Origin: UMGS1279 sp045536815
Lineage (GTDB): Bacteria; Bacillota; Clostridia; Oscillospirales; Acutalibacteraceae
Direction: 5' to 3'
Length of the DNA: 64,000 nt
NCBI GenBank assembly: GCA_045536815.1
Contig: JAZSOH010000025.1
Location: 1-64,000 of the forward strand
Part shown: positions 7,769-17,005 of the stretch, one piece after another
How positions within the stretch are numbered: position 1 is the first letter of the stretch
How the letters are laid out: the number at the start of each line of letters is the position of its first letter
Made by a program: the position numbers and the translations under genes
Notes under the pieces: generated by a model
What the model was told of the DNA's origin: nothing
What the model saw: only the letters and a program-made list of their open reading frames with translations
The model's database searches: none

Positions 7769-9205
7769 ATGGCTAATAACGAAAAAATGGTAAAAGATAT
7801 TACCGCAATGGACGAAGATTTTGCAAAATGGTACACCGACGTTGTTGTGAAGGCAGAGCTTATCGACTATTCAAGCGTCAGAGGCTGTATGGTTATTCGT
7901 CCTTACGGTTATGCTATATGGGAAAATATTCAAAGGCTTATGGACGGTATGTTTAAGGAAACAGGCCATGAGAATGTTTATATGCCTATGTTCATTCCCG
8001 AAAGCTTACTTCAAAAAGAAAAGGACCACGTTGAAGGTTTTGCACCCGAAGTAGCTTGGGTTACTCACGGCGGTAGTGAGCCGCTTGAAGAAAAGCTTTG
8101 CGTTAGGCCTACTTCCGAGACTCTTTTTTGTGAGCATTATAAAAACATAATTCATTCTTACCGCGATTTGCCGAAGCTTTATAATCAGTGGTGTTCGGTT
8201 GTACGTTGGGAGAAAACTACAAGACCTTTTCTACGTTCGAGAGAATTTTTGTGGCAAGAGGGTCATACAATTCACGCTACCGCAGAAGAGGCTAAGGCCG
8301 AGACGGTAAAAATGCTTAATGTTTATGCCGAGTTTTGTGAGAAATACCTTGCAATGCCGGTTGTTAAGGGTGTTAAGACCGCGAAGGAACGTTTTGCAGG
8401 CGCGCAGGACACCTATACTATTGAGGCGCTTATGCACGATGGTAAGGCTCTTCAAAGTGGTACGTCTCACTATTTTGGCGATGGCTTTGCCAAGGCGTTT
8501 GGTATTGAGTTTACAGGAAAGGATAATAAACCTAACACCCCTTTCCAAACCTCTTGGGGAACAACAACCCGTTTAATCGGCGCTATTATTATGACTCATG
8601 GCGATGATAACGGTCTTGTATTACCGCCTGCAATTGCACCTACACAGCTTGTTATTATTCCTATTGCTTCTCATAAACCCGGTGTATGTGAAAAGGCTGC
8701 CGAGCTTGAGGCAAGGCTTAAGGGCATTTGTCGTGTTACTACCGACAATCGCGACCAATCTCCCGGTTGGAAGTTTGCTGAGCACGAAATGAAGGGCGTT
8801 CCGCTTCGCCTTGAAATTGGTCCTAAGGATATCGAAAATAATCAGTGCGTTGTTGTTAGACGCGATAATAGAGAAAAATATTTTGTTAGTCTTGATGAGC
8901 TTGAGGCAAAGATACCTGAGCTTTTACAGGCAGTGCAAGACGGTCTCTATGAGAAGGCTTTAAATCGTAGGGAAACTATGACCTATGATGCAAAAACTTT
9001 AGAAGAGTTTTGCAGTATTGCCGACAATAAACCGGGTTTTATTAAGGCTATGTGGTGTGAGGATAGAGCTTGTGAAGATAAACTCAAAGAGGTTGCAGGT
9101 GTTACCTCACGTTGTATGCCTTTTGAGCAAGAAACCATTTCCGATACTTGTGTTTGTTGTGGGAAACCTGCTAAAAAACTTGTATATTGGGGAAAGGCGT
9201 ATTAA
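7769..9205 (+). CDS. proS: Prolyl-tRNA synthetase, archaeal/eukaryotic type
   Basis: This 478-residue class II synthetase charges tRNA-Pro. Motif 2 is visible as VVRWEKTTRPFLRSREFLWQEGH-type residues near 150-172, and motif 3 lies near GTTTRLIGAIIMTHGDD. It lacks the editing insertion of the long bacterial form and has the Cys-rich C-terminal zinc-type tail (CCGKPAKK...YWGKAY) of the ProS3/archaeal type. ATG 7769 is chosen because AGAGGG lies just upstream; a TTG seven codons earlier has no site. No T-box leader is visible. It heads a run continuing into the trigger-factor-like lipoprotein nine bases downstream. Confidence 0.95.
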   Translation: MANNEKMVKDITAMDEDFAKWYTDVVVKAELIDYSSVRGCMVIRPYGYAIWENIQRLMDGMFKETGHENVYMPMFIPESLLQKEKDHVEGFAPEVAWVTHGGSEPLEEKLCVRPTSETLFCEHYKNIIHSYRDLPKLYNQWCSVVRWEKTTRPFLRSREFLWQEGHTIHATAEEAKAETVKMLNVYAEFCEKYLAMPVVKGVKTAKERFAGAQDTYTIEALMHDGKALQSGTSHYFGDGFAKAFGIEFTGKDNKPNTPFQTSWGTTTRLIGAIIMTHGDDNGLVLPPAIAPTQLVIIPIASHKPGVCEKAAELEARLKGICRVTTDNRDQSPGWKFAEHEMKGVPLRLEIGPKDIENNQCVVVRRDNREKYFVSLDELEAKIPELLQAVQDGLYEKALNRRETMTYDAKTLEEFCSIADNKPGFIKAMWCEDRACEDKLKEVAGVTSRCMPFEQETISDTCVCCGKPAKKLVYWGKAY

Positions 9206-9214
9206 GGTGATTAT

Positions 9215-10210
9215 ATGAAAAAGGTTATTTCTTTAATTCTTTCGCTTTTAACTATATTCAGTTTTGCCGCTTGTAAATCAAAAGACAGCGGTAAAGTTCT
9301 TGATTATGATTTAGATGAGTATATCACTCTTCCGTCTTATGATATTTTAGCTGTCGACGAAAACAGTAATGAATATAAGATGGGGCTTGAGTATAAAAAC
9401 TATTCTAATATTCAAAACACAGGCGTAACTTTTGAACACGAAGAATTAACCGAAGGTGAGGTTAAGCCAAACGATACGGTTAATATTGATTATATCGGTA
9501 AAAAAGACGGTGTTGCCTTTGATGGCGGCACTGCCAAGGGATACGACCTTACCATAGGTTCTTCCAGCTTTATTGAGGGCTTTGAACTTGGTCTTGTTGG
9601 TGTTAAGGTTGGCGAAACAGTTGACCTTAATTTAACCTTCCCTGAAAATTATAACGCTACAGAACTTGCCGGCAAGGATGTTATCTTTACTGTTACTGTA
9701 AATAGCATTAGCCGTCCTGTTATGCCTGAAATGACTGAGGAGCTTATAAAAAAGCTTGGCTTTACTACGGAAAATGAGTATAAGGAGAATTTAGTAAAAA
9801 CATATCTTTTAGATTTTGTTTGGTCTAAAACTGTTAGAAACACAAAGGTAATCAAATATCCTCAAAAAGAAATTGAGCAGTATATTGACGCTAATGTTGC
9901 TGCAATTTCGAGCGATGCAACAAATGCGGGGGTTACTCTTGAAGAGTATCTTTCAACCAACGGTCTTACAGAAGCCTTATATAGAGAGTATTTAGTAGAC
10001 TATGCAAGGTCGTTTATTTTACAAAAAATGGTTTTCTATAGCGTAGCAAGAAAAGAAGGTATTGAAGTTTCAAATAGCGAACTTAAAGAGCTTTTAGAGG
10101 AAGCCTATGGAAGCGATGATGTTACCGAAGACGATAAGAATTGGGTTTACGAAAAAGAGCTTCAGCAAAGAGTTTGCGAATTTTTGATTAGTAAAGCAAA
10201 TATTTCGTAA
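9215..10210 (+). CDS. Extracytoplasmic trigger-factor-like lipoprotein (FKBP-type PPIase)
   Basis: The 331-residue protein starts with a lipobox signal peptide (Cys at residue 20). An FKBP domain follows at about 88-170 (NDTVNIDYIGKKDGVAFDGG, then GFELGLVGVKVGETVDLNL and FPENY), then a helical trigger-factor C-terminal arm (about 175-325). The ribosome-binding domain of true trigger factor is absent. It is inferred to be a membrane-anchored foldase/chaperone outside the cell. It begins ten bases after proS behind an AAGGTGAT site. The best alternative reading is simply a lipidated FKBP isomerase. Confidence 0.85.
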   Translation: MKKVISLILSLLTIFSFAACKSKDSGKVLDYDLDEYITLPSYDILAVDENSNEYKMGLEYKNYSNIQNTGVTFEHEELTEGEVKPNDTVNIDYIGKKDGVAFDGGTAKGYDLTIGSSSFIEGFELGLVGVKVGETVDLNLTFPENYNATELAGKDVIFTVTVNSISRPVMPEMTEELIKKLGFTTENEYKENLVKTYLLDFVWSKTVRNTKVIKYPQKEIEQYIDANVAAISSDATNAGVTLEEYLSTNGLTEALYREYLVDYARSFILQKMVFYSVARKEGIEVSNSELKELLEEAYGSDDVTEDDKNWVYEKELQQRVCEFLISKANIS

Positions 10211-10226
10211 TAATTAGGAGTATATA

Positions 10227-10778
10227 ATGCGTGTTATCACAGGTTCAGCAAAAGGCAAATCTCTTATTACGGCCGAAGGCTTAGATGTTAGGCCTACACC
10301 CGACAGAGTAAAGGAAGGGATGTTTAGCTCCATCCAGTTTGACCTTGAGGGAAGAAGGGTGCTTGATTTATTTGCAGGTTCGGGTCAGCTTGGCATTGAG
10401 GCGCTTAGTAGAGGCGCAGATTATGCACTATTTGTCGATAGTAGTCCCATTTCGGTTAAAAATATTACCAAAAATATTGAAAATACGGGATTTACAGCAA
10501 GTTCTAAGGTTATAAGAGGGGATTTTGAGGCTGTTCTTTTAGGGCTAAACGAAAAATTCGATTTTGTTTTTCTTGACCCGCCATATGCCTCTTCGCATTT
10601 ACTAAAGGCGCTAAGGCTTGTTCAAAAAAACGTTAGTTTAAACGGTAAGATTTTTTGCGAACATCCAAGCAATATAGAACTACCCGAAGAGGTTGATAAT
10701 TTTATTAAACAAAAGTCTTATCGATATGGTAAGATACTTGTTTGTGTTTATGAAAGAAAGTGTGATGATAATGAATAA
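10227..10778 (+). CDS. rsmD: 16S rRNA (guanine-966 N2)-methyltransferase
   Basis: The 183-residue protein has the family N-terminus MRVITGSAKGKSL and RPTPDRVKEGMFS, the SAM-binding LDLFAGSGQLGIEALSRGA, and the catalytic DPPY motif (FVFLDPPYASS). It methylates 16S rRNA in the 30S subunit. Its last eight bases overlap the start of coaD, the usual rsmD-coaD pair in Firmicutes. An AGGAG site precedes the ATG. Confidence 0.95.
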   Translation: MRVITGSAKGKSLITAEGLDVRPTPDRVKEGMFSSIQFDLEGRRVLDLFAGSGQLGIEALSRGADYALFVDSSPISVKNITKNIENTGFTASSKVIRGDFEAVLLGLNEKFDFVFLDPPYASSHLLKALRLVQKNVSLNGKIFCEHPSNIELPEEVDNFIKQKSYRYGKILVCVYERKCDDNE

Positions 10779-11262
10779 CACTATTGCGGTTTGCCCCGGT
10801 AGCTTCGACCCTGTAACTCTTGGGCATATCGATATTATAAAACGTGCCGCTAATATGTTTTCAAAGGTTGTTGTAGTTGTCATGCATAATAGTGCTAAAA
10901 ACCCCTGCTTTACTGCAGAGGAAAGGGTTGAGATGCTTAAACTTGCAACGGCTGACATTGAGAATGTAAGTGTAGATATGTATGACGGTTTATTGGCAGA
11001 TTATACAGAAAAAATCGGTGCAGGCGCTATTGTAAAAGGCCTTAGGGCTATGTCCGATTTTGAGTATGAGTTTCAAATGGCACTAACAAATAAGAAGCTT
11101 AACCCCGCTACCGAAACGGTTTTTCTAACTACAAGAGCGGAAAATATGTATTTAAGCTCAAGTATAGTTAAACAAATCGGTAGTATGGGTGGCGATATAT
11201 CGGACTTTGTTCCGAAGGTTATCAGAGAAAAAGTTATATCCAGATTAAAAGAAAAGGAGTAA
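10771..11262 (+). CDS. coaD: Phosphopantetheine adenylyltransferase
   Basis: CoaD makes dephospho-CoA from 4'-phosphopantetheine and ATP. The start at 10771 gives the canonical N-terminus MNNTIAVCPGSFDPVTLGH with the nucleotidyltransferase TxGH motif, and a 163-residue protein, the normal size. YLSSSIVKQ near the C-terminus is the conserved ISSS-type motif. It overlaps rsmD by eight bases, so translation is probably coupled, as the ribosome site is weak. Confidence 0.96.
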   Translation: MNNTIAVCPGSFDPVTLGHIDIIKRAANMFSKVVVVVMHNSAKNPCFTAEERVEMLKLATADIENVSVDMYDGLLADYTEKIGAGAIVKGLRAMSDFEYEFQMALTNKKLNPATETVFLTTRAENMYLSSSIVKQIGSMGGDISDFVPKVIREKVISRLKEKE

Positions 11263-11268
11263 AATAGT

Positions 11269-11721
11269 ATGAATATGGAAGAAATGTTAGAGCAATTAGA
11301 CGAGGTCCTTGAAACAGGTATGAAACTCCCCGGCAAAAAGACAGTTATTGATGTAGAAAAAATTCGCGCAATGATTGATGATTTACGTCTTAACATGCCT
11401 AGCGAAATCAAACAGGCAAGAGGTATTGTTGCAGACCGTACCGAAATCATCACTACCGCAAAAAAAGAAGCTGATACTATTATCAGAAATGCTGAGGAAA
11501 GAGCTAAAGCTTTAGTTGCTCAGGAAGAAATTACACGTCTTGCACAGGAAAAAGCAGGCGAAATAATTTCTGCTGCTCAAACCAAGAGCCGCGAGATGAG
11601 AAAAGCCGCTCAAGACTTTGTTGATGACCTTATGAAAAGGGCAGATGATGGTCTTACCGCCAATCTTGCAGAAGTACGCAAAACACGTGCATCCTTAAAG
11701 CAAATTTCCGGTACAAAATAA
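11269..11721 (+). CDS. Conserved coiled-coil protein downstream of coaD
   Basis: The 150-residue protein is almost wholly helical and rich in Ala, Glu, Lys and Arg, with no membrane segment. The middle (about 50-110) resembles the stalk of ATP synthase subunit B/E or DivIVA-like coiled coils, as in Clostridial proteins often auto-annotated as ATPase. It lies six bases after coaD behind AAGGAG and ends at a strong terminator, so it is the last gene of the operon. Function is not known; a structural or division-linked role is only a guess. Confidence 0.7.
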   Translation: MNMEEMLEQLDEVLETGMKLPGKKTVIDVEKIRAMIDDLRLNMPSEIKQARGIVADRTEIITTAKKEADTIIRNAEERAKALVAQEEITRLAQEKAGEIISAAQTKSREMRKAAQDFVDDLMKRADDGLTANLAEVRKTRASLKQISGTK

Positions 11722-11731
11722 CTTAGAATTT

Positions 11732-11761
11732 AACCGCGCTTAAATGCGCGGTTATTTTTTT
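11732..11761 (+). terminator. Rho-independent terminator of the proS-coaD operon
   Basis: AACCGCGC and GCGCGGTT pair perfectly around a six-base loop, followed by a run of seven T. Confidence 0.9.
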
Positions 11762-11780
11762 GCTCATAATGTTAATAATC

Positions 11781-11809
11781 TTGCAAAATATGGATAAATA
11801 TGATATCAT
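11781..11809 (+). promoter_or_regulatory. Promoter of the surface-polysaccharide operon
   Basis: TTGCAA at 11781-11786 and TATCAT at 11804-11809 are 17 bases apart. The roughly 85-base leader ends in a GGAGGTGG ribosome site. Confidence 0.6.
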
Positions 11810-11896
11810 ATAAAGAGATATTGCTTTATTAAATGCATTATTATTGTTTGCTATTTTGTTTAAAATATTTTTAAGGCTTATTTTGGAGGTGGCATA

Positions 11897-13090
11897 TTGA
11901 AAATACTTTTAGTTTCACAACACTTTTTTCCTGACCAGTTTAGAGTTAACGATATTGCCGCTTCTTTGGTAGAAAATGGACACGATGTTACAGTTTTGAC
12001 CTCTTTACCTGATTATAAAACGGGAAGAGTGCCAAAGGGCTGTAGAGGGCTTAAAAATAGAAAAATAAGTTATAAGGGCGTAAAGGTTATACGTTGTTTT
12101 TCTTTCGCGAGGAGGAGCGGTGTGATTTTCCGTGCTCTTAACTATGTTTCTTTTCTTGTAAGCTCAACTGCTAAGGCTTATTTTTTAAGGGAAAAGTTTG
12201 ATATTTCTATATGTTACCAAACCTCGCCCGTTTTAATGGCAAATGCAGCCAGGGCGGCAGCAAAAAAACAAAAAATACCTTTTTTGTTATATTGTTTGGA
12301 TATTTGGCCTGAATGTCTTAAGGCTTGGAAGGTCGGGGAAGATTCAGCATTATTCAGGCTTATGCATAGGTACAGTATTTCTATGTACAATGCGGCGGAT
12401 GTTTTAGCTGTTTCTTCAAAGCCGTTTATGGAGTATCACAACAAGGTTAATAATGTACCTTTAGAAAAAATGGTCTTTCTTCCGCAACACTCTGACGATA
12501 TGGAGCTTCCCAAAAGGGTTAGAACGGCAAATGATAAGGTTGTTTTTGCTTTTGGCGGTAATATTGGAAGTGTTCAAAATGTTGAATGTATCATACGTGC
12601 TGTAAGTGAACTTAAAGATGTTGAAAATTTTTCTGTAGAAATTTATGGCGACGGAAGTAATCTAGAAAACTGTAAAGCTCTTGCTAAGGAACTTTCGGTA
12701 GAGGAAAAGGTTAATTTTCACGGTTGGACAGAGAAAGAAGTTCTTTGGAAAGAGTACGAAAAGGCAGACGCATTTTTGCTTACTCTTAAATCTGAGGGCG
12801 AAATAAGTCAAACTGTTCCAGCAAAGCTTCAGGAATATATGTCGGGTAATAGGCCTATTTTTGCTTCTATTGATTATGCAAAAGAAATAATATTAGAAGC
12901 GGGTTGTGGCGTGGCAGTTAATTCTGACGACCATAAAGCTTTGGCGACAGAAATGAAGAAGTTCATTTTAAACGGCGGTGTTATGAAAGGTGCCGCCGAA
13001 AACGGAAGAAAGTATTATTTAAATAATTATACAAAAGAGATTTTTCTAGAAAAGATAAGTTCGATTTTTGGTGATATAGTAAAAAAGTAA
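11897..13090 (+). CDS. GT4-family glycosyltransferase, WbuB-like
   Basis: The 397-residue cytosolic enzyme has a GT-B fold: an N-terminal acceptor half (KILLVSQHFFPDQFRVNDIAASL) and a C-terminal nucleotide-sugar half (GGNIGSVQNVECIIRAV, then VPAKLQEYMSGNRPIFAS). The pattern matches WbuB-type transferases that add amino sugars to polyprenyl-linked surface polysaccharides. The TTG start follows a near-perfect GGAGGTGG. It is the first gene of a six-gene polysaccharide operon. Donor and acceptor cannot be read from sequence. Confidence 0.85.
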   Translation: MKILLVSQHFFPDQFRVNDIAASLVENGHDVTVLTSLPDYKTGRVPKGCRGLKNRKISYKGVKVIRCFSFARRSGVIFRALNYVSFLVSSTAKAYFLREKFDISICYQTSPVLMANAARAAAKKQKIPFLLYCLDIWPECLKAWKVGEDSALFRLMHRYSISMYNAADVLAVSSKPFMEYHNKVNNVPLEKMVFLPQHSDDMELPKRVRTANDKVVFAFGGNIGSVQNVECIIRAVSELKDVENFSVEIYGDGSNLENCKALAKELSVEEKVNFHGWTEKEVLWKEYEKADAFLLTLKSEGEISQTVPAKLQEYMSGNRPIFASIDYAKEIILEAGCGVAVNSDDHKALATEMKKFILNGGVMKGAAENGRKYYLNNYTKEIFLEKISSIFGDIVKK

Positions 13091-13103
13091 AAGGATTTTT
13101 GAT

Positions 13104-14303
13104 ATGAAAGTTTTGCAACTTAATTCCGTTTGCGGAAAGGGTAGTACAGGGCGAATTGCTACCGATATTTATGACCTGTTACTTTCAAAGGGCGATGAGT
13201 GTTTAATTGCCTATGGTAGAGACTCGGCACCAGAGGGTGTAAATTCCTATAAGTTTAATACTGACCTTGGTGTAAAGCTTCATGGCGTTATTTCAAGAAT
13301 GAATGATAGGCAGGGTTTTCTTTCAAACTGTGCCACAAAAAAACTTATAGAAAAAATAACTGAGTACAGTCCTGATATTATTCATCTTCACAATATTCAT
13401 GGTTACTATCTTAACATAAGGCTATTGTTTCCGTTTTTGGCAAAATATAATAAGCCTATAGTTTGGACCCTTCACGACTGTTGGGCAGTTACAGGACACT
13501 GTGCATACTTTTCTTTTGCCGGGTGTGATAGGTGGAAAGAAGTTTGCGATAATTGTCCCCAAAAAAGAAGCTATCCTGCAAGTATTTTGCTTGATAATTC
13601 GTTCAAAAACCATAAGGAAAAGAAAGAACTTTTCCAAATGCCGAATAATATAACATTGGTAACTCCTTCCCATTGGCTTAAAGGCGTAATAAAGGAAAGC
13701 TTTTTATCTAAATATCCTGTAAAAACTATCTATAACGGAATTGATTTAGATATTTTTAAACCAACCAAAAGCGACATGCTTAAAAAGCTAGGCGCCGAGG
13801 GTAAAAAGGTCATTTTGGGTGTCGCTAATATTTGGGAAAAACGAAAAGGTTTTGAAGATTTTTTGAAACTGAGCAAGTTCATTTCGGATGAATATATTAT
13901 TGTTTTGGTAGGTCTTAGCGAAAATCAAATTTCTATGTTGCCGAAAAACATAATAGGAATAAAACGTACCGAAAATATTGAGGAGCTTGTTAAAATTTAT
14001 TCGGCTGCCGAGGTTTACGTTAATACAAGTGTTGAGGAAACTATGGGGCTTACAACTGTTGAAGCTATGGCCTGTGGCACGCCCGCTATCGTTTATGATA
14101 AAACCGCCGTTCCGGAAATTGTTAGCGATAAGAGCGGAGTTGTTGTGAATGCGGGGGATATAGAAGGGCTTTATAAAGCTATTCAAAATATAAATATAAA
14201 AAGCGATGACTGTATAAATCGTGCAAAAGAGTTTGAGAAGAATATGCAGTATGGTGAATATTATAGCTTGTATAAAGAGATTTTATCTGAAAAGGGTGAG
14301 TAG
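13104..14303 (+). CDS. GT4-family glycosyltransferase
   Basis: The 399-residue GT-B enzyme carries TGRIATDIYDLL at the N-terminus and VYVNTSVEETMGLTTVEAMACGTPAIVYD, the GT4 donor-binding signature with the EX7E pattern, near residues 310-335. It starts 13 bases after the previous transferase gene and is inferred to build the same surface glycan. Sugar specificity unknown. Confidence 0.87.
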   Translation: MKVLQLNSVCGKGSTGRIATDIYDLLLSKGDECLIAYGRDSAPEGVNSYKFNTDLGVKLHGVISRMNDRQGFLSNCATKKLIEKITEYSPDIIHLHNIHGYYLNIRLLFPFLAKYNKPIVWTLHDCWAVTGHCAYFSFAGCDRWKEVCDNCPQKRSYPASILLDNSFKNHKEKKELFQMPNNITLVTPSHWLKGVIKESFLSKYPVKTIYNGIDLDIFKPTKSDMLKKLGAEGKKVILGVANIWEKRKGFEDFLKLSKFISDEYIIVLVGLSENQISMLPKNIIGIKRTENIEELVKIYSAAEVYVNTSVEETMGLTTVEAMACGTPAIVYDKTAVPEIVSDKSGVVVNAGDIEGLYKAIQNINIKSDDCINRAKEFEKNMQYGEYYSLYKEILSEKGE

Positions 14304-14308
14304 CGTCT

Positions 14309-15136
14309 ATGGAGCAACAACTCGAAAAACTTCACAATTGCCATTTAATAATTGCTAATGAAATTAAGCGAATTTGCGAGAAACATAATATCCCTTATTT
14401 TATGGTTGCAGGGACCTTGCTAGGCGCTGTTCGCCATAAAGGTTTTATTCCTTGGGATGACGATATGGATTTTGCAATGCTTAGAGATGATTATGAGCGT
14501 TTTATGTTAGTGGCAAAAGATGAACTTTCTAAGGACTTTTATTTGCAAAATTTTGATACTGACGAAAGCTTTGCTTTGCCTTTTGCTAAGATTATGTTAA
14601 ATGGTACGGTTTTAACCGAAAGAGTTACCTCGGTTAATTCGGCGCATAAAGGGATTTATGTTGATATTTTCCCCTTTGACAATGTGCCGGATAGTGAAGA
14701 AAAACGAAAAAAACAAAATAGAAAGACATATTTCCTTAAAAGACTTTTACTTGCTAAGCAAAATTATTTGATTGCCCAAAAAGGCGAAGTTTTGAAAAAA
14801 ATTATTTATTTTATTTTAAAGTGTATAAGTTTATTTTACAGCAAAAATGCTATAAAAAATTCGCTTTTAACCGAGATGAAAAGGTATAACGGGGAAGAAA
14901 CTGAAAAAATAGTTCTTTTTGGGGGCTCTTATGGTTATAAGAAAGAATCGGTAGAGCGTAAATGGTTTGTTGAAAGTACCAACCTTGAATTTGAGGATAC
15001 TTACTTTGAGGCCCCAAAAGATTATATAGCTTATCTTGAATATTTTTATGGGGATTATATGAAGCTTCCGCCCGAGGATAAGCGTTATAACAGGCACAGC
15101 GTTGTGGAACTCGATTTTGGAAAATATGGAGGTTAA
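14309..15136 (+). CDS. LicD-family phosphotransferase
   Basis: Residues 25-70 show the LicD nucleotidyltransferase signature: YFMVAGTLLGAVRHKGFIPWDDDMDFAM with the metal-binding DDDMD. LicD proteins transfer phosphocholine, or other phospho-substituents such as glycerol phosphate, onto glycans. The next gene encodes a glycerol-3-phosphate cytidylyltransferase-like enzyme, so glycerol phosphate from a CDP carrier is a reasonable inferred substrate. 275 residues, normal for the family. Confidence 0.87.
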   Translation: MEQQLEKLHNCHLIIANEIKRICEKHNIPYFMVAGTLLGAVRHKGFIPWDDDMDFAMLRDDYERFMLVAKDELSKDFYLQNFDTDESFALPFAKIMLNGTVLTERVTSVNSAHKGIYVDIFPFDNVPDSEEKRKKQNRKTYFLKRLLLAKQNYLIAQKGEVLKKIIYFILKCISLFYSKNAIKNSLLTEMKRYNGEETEKIVLFGGSYGYKKESVERKWFVESTNLEFEDTYFEAPKDYIAYLEYFYGDYMKLPPEDKRYNRHSVVELDFGKYGG

Positions 15137-15140
15137 ACCT

Positions 15141-15548
15141 ATGAAAAAGGTTATCACTTACGGAACGTTTGATTTGCTTCACTATGGGCATATTGAACTT
15201 CTTCGTAGAGCTAAAAGTCAGGGCGATTATTTAATCGTAGCTTTGTCTACCGATGAGTTTAACTGGAATTCAAAAAATAAAAAGTGTTATTTTTCTTATG
15301 AGCAAAGAAAGGCTCTTTTAGAGGCTATTCGCTTTGTCGACCTTGTTATTCCTGAAGAAAATTGGGAACAAAAGGTAGAGGACGTTAAAGAATTTAAGGT
15401 TGACACCTTTGTTATGGGTAATGACTGGGAAGGTAAGTTTGATTTTCTAAAGGATTATTGCGAGGTTGTTTATCTTCCGCGTACTCCCGAAATTTCCACT
15501 ACTCAAATAAAGAAAGACTTAGGCAAAAAGGACGAAATAAATTTATGA
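15141..15548 (+). CDS. tagD: Glycerol-3-phosphate cytidylyltransferase-like enzyme
   Basis: The 135-residue protein matches TagD/Gct: GTFDLLHYGHIELLRRAK carries the catalytic HxGH motif and RTPEISTTQIKK the C-terminal RTxGISTT-type loop. It would make CDP-glycerol, or a similar CDP-alcohol, for teichoic-acid-like decoration. The ATG at 15141 sits behind GGAGG inside an otherwise longer frame. Its TGA overlaps the ATG of the next gene (ATGA). Confidence 0.9.
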   Translation: MKKVITYGTFDLLHYGHIELLRRAKSQGDYLIVALSTDEFNWNSKNKKCYFSYEQRKALLEAIRFVDLVIPEENWEQKVEDVKEFKVDTFVMGNDWEGKFDFLKDYCEVVYLPRTPEISTTQIKKDLGKKDEINL

Positions 15549-17005
15549 AATGGCTTAAAGGCGCAATTTTCAATGTGTTTTACTATAAGGTACTATTAAT
15601 ATTCTTTCTAGTGCCAACCATACTCGTGCCCTGTATAACCTTTGATTATAAGCTTTTGTTTGTAATGATGGGGTGGGGCGCTGTAATTTGCCTTTACGAT
15701 TTATTTAAAAGAAGAACCTTTTTAAAGGCAAGGGGTATGATTTGGCTTATACCTTTTTTGGTTACCTTTTTAATTTCTGTTTTACTTAATTTTAGAACAG
15801 TTTTTAATCTTAATGTTACCAGTTTTGCTTATAATGTAATTGCGCTTATACTTTTATATCCAAATGGCGAAAAGGAAAGGGAAGTAGCCCTTAAAGAGCT
15901 CACTATCTTAAATAATATATTTATTTTTGTTACTGCGGTGCTTTCTACAATTTCGCTCTCAATGTTTGTGGTTGGGTATTATAAAGCGGTCGAATATGGC
16001 GATTTGATTTATGATATAGGGTGGAACCCTTATAAAAACAGGCTTTTTGGTCTTTATTCCAATACGGGTTATATGATTACATCTATAGCTCTTGCTATGA
16101 TTTTGATACAGTTCGTTTTGCTTAAAAAGCGCGACCAAAAAATAAAGGGCATTTATAGGGTGTTTTTAATATATACCGCAGTTGTCAACTTTCTTTCGGC
16201 TGCCCTTGAAAATGCAAAGGGAGCCTTTATTTCACTCGCTGCATTTTTACTCATTTTTACTTTTGGTTCAGCTCTTAAAAAATTTAATGAAATTGGACTT
16301 AAAAAAGCAAGAAAAGTAATAGCTTCCGCTTTTTGTTCGGTTTTGGCGGTAACTGTTTTTATTTCTTTAATATATGTAGTAAGACCTGCGCTTTCCTTTG
16401 TGCCGAGTGCTTATAAAAGTATTTTCCAAACAAATGATGAACCTTCTACCGAAAAGGAAGAAATCGAAGCGGTTGATATTGATAGGGATATCCCTGAAAA
16501 ATATGGATTTTTAACGGGAAGAACAATTATTTGGAAGTTTGGCTTTAGTGAATTTAAAGAAAAACCGCTTTTTGGCTACGGTCCGCAGTCGCATAGGGAA
16601 TATAAGGTTGTAGATATAGGTCTTAGACATTTCCATAATATTTTTGTTCAGTCTCTTGTTAGCGTTGGTGCGGTAGGCACAGTTTTTATGCTTGGATTTT
16701 TCGGCACAGTGCTTTGGTTTATGCTAAAAAGAATTATCCGGAATTTTAAGGATAATGATGAGTATTATTTTGTTTCACTCGCTCTACTGTCTATAATAGC
16801 AATGTTTATTGTAAATGGTATGGCGGAGGTTACAATACTTTTCTTACCAAGAATTTCAATGTTCCTTTTTTGGATTTTTATGGGCTATGCTACTGTTTTT
16901 CTGGGTGGAGAAAATAATACTAAGGGCACAGCGTTACTTTCTAAGGTTGATACCTTTTTTGAGAAAATTTTTAACAGGAAAAAGGTTTTAAAAAATGAGA
17001 AGTAA
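15545..17005 (+). CDS. O-antigen ligase/polymerase-like membrane protein (Wzy)
   Basis: A polytopic protein of 486 residues with about a dozen hydrophobic segments and a large loop near 300-355. GLRHFHNIFVQSLVSVG matches the conserved His-Asn motif of the Wzy_C ligase/polymerase family. It is inferred to polymerise repeat units, or ligate glycan, outside the membrane. The start at 15545 overlaps the tagD-like stop by four bases, so translation is coupled. It overlaps the flippase gene by 11 bases. Confidence 0.82.
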   Translation: MKWLKGAIFNVFYYKVLLIFFLVPTILVPCITFDYKLLFVMMGWGAVICLYDLFKRRTFLKARGMIWLIPFLVTFLISVLLNFRTVFNLNVTSFAYNVIALILLYPNGEKEREVALKELTILNNIFIFVTAVLSTISLSMFVVGYYKAVEYGDLIYDIGWNPYKNRLFGLYSNTGYMITSIALAMILIQFVLLKKRDQKIKGIYRVFLIYTAVVNFLSAALENAKGAFISLAAFLLIFTFGSALKKFNEIGLKKARKVIASAFCSVLAVTVFISLIYVVRPALSFVPSAYKSIFQTNDEPSTEKEEIEAVDIDRDIPEKYGFLTGRTIIWKFGFSEFKEKPLFGYGPQSHREYKVVDIGLRHFHNIFVQSLVSVGAVGTVFMLGFFGTVLWFMLKRIIRNFKDNDEYYFVSLALLSIIAMFIVNGMAEVTILFLPRISMFLFWIFMGYATVFLGGENNTKGTALLSKVDTFFEKIFNRKKVLKNEK

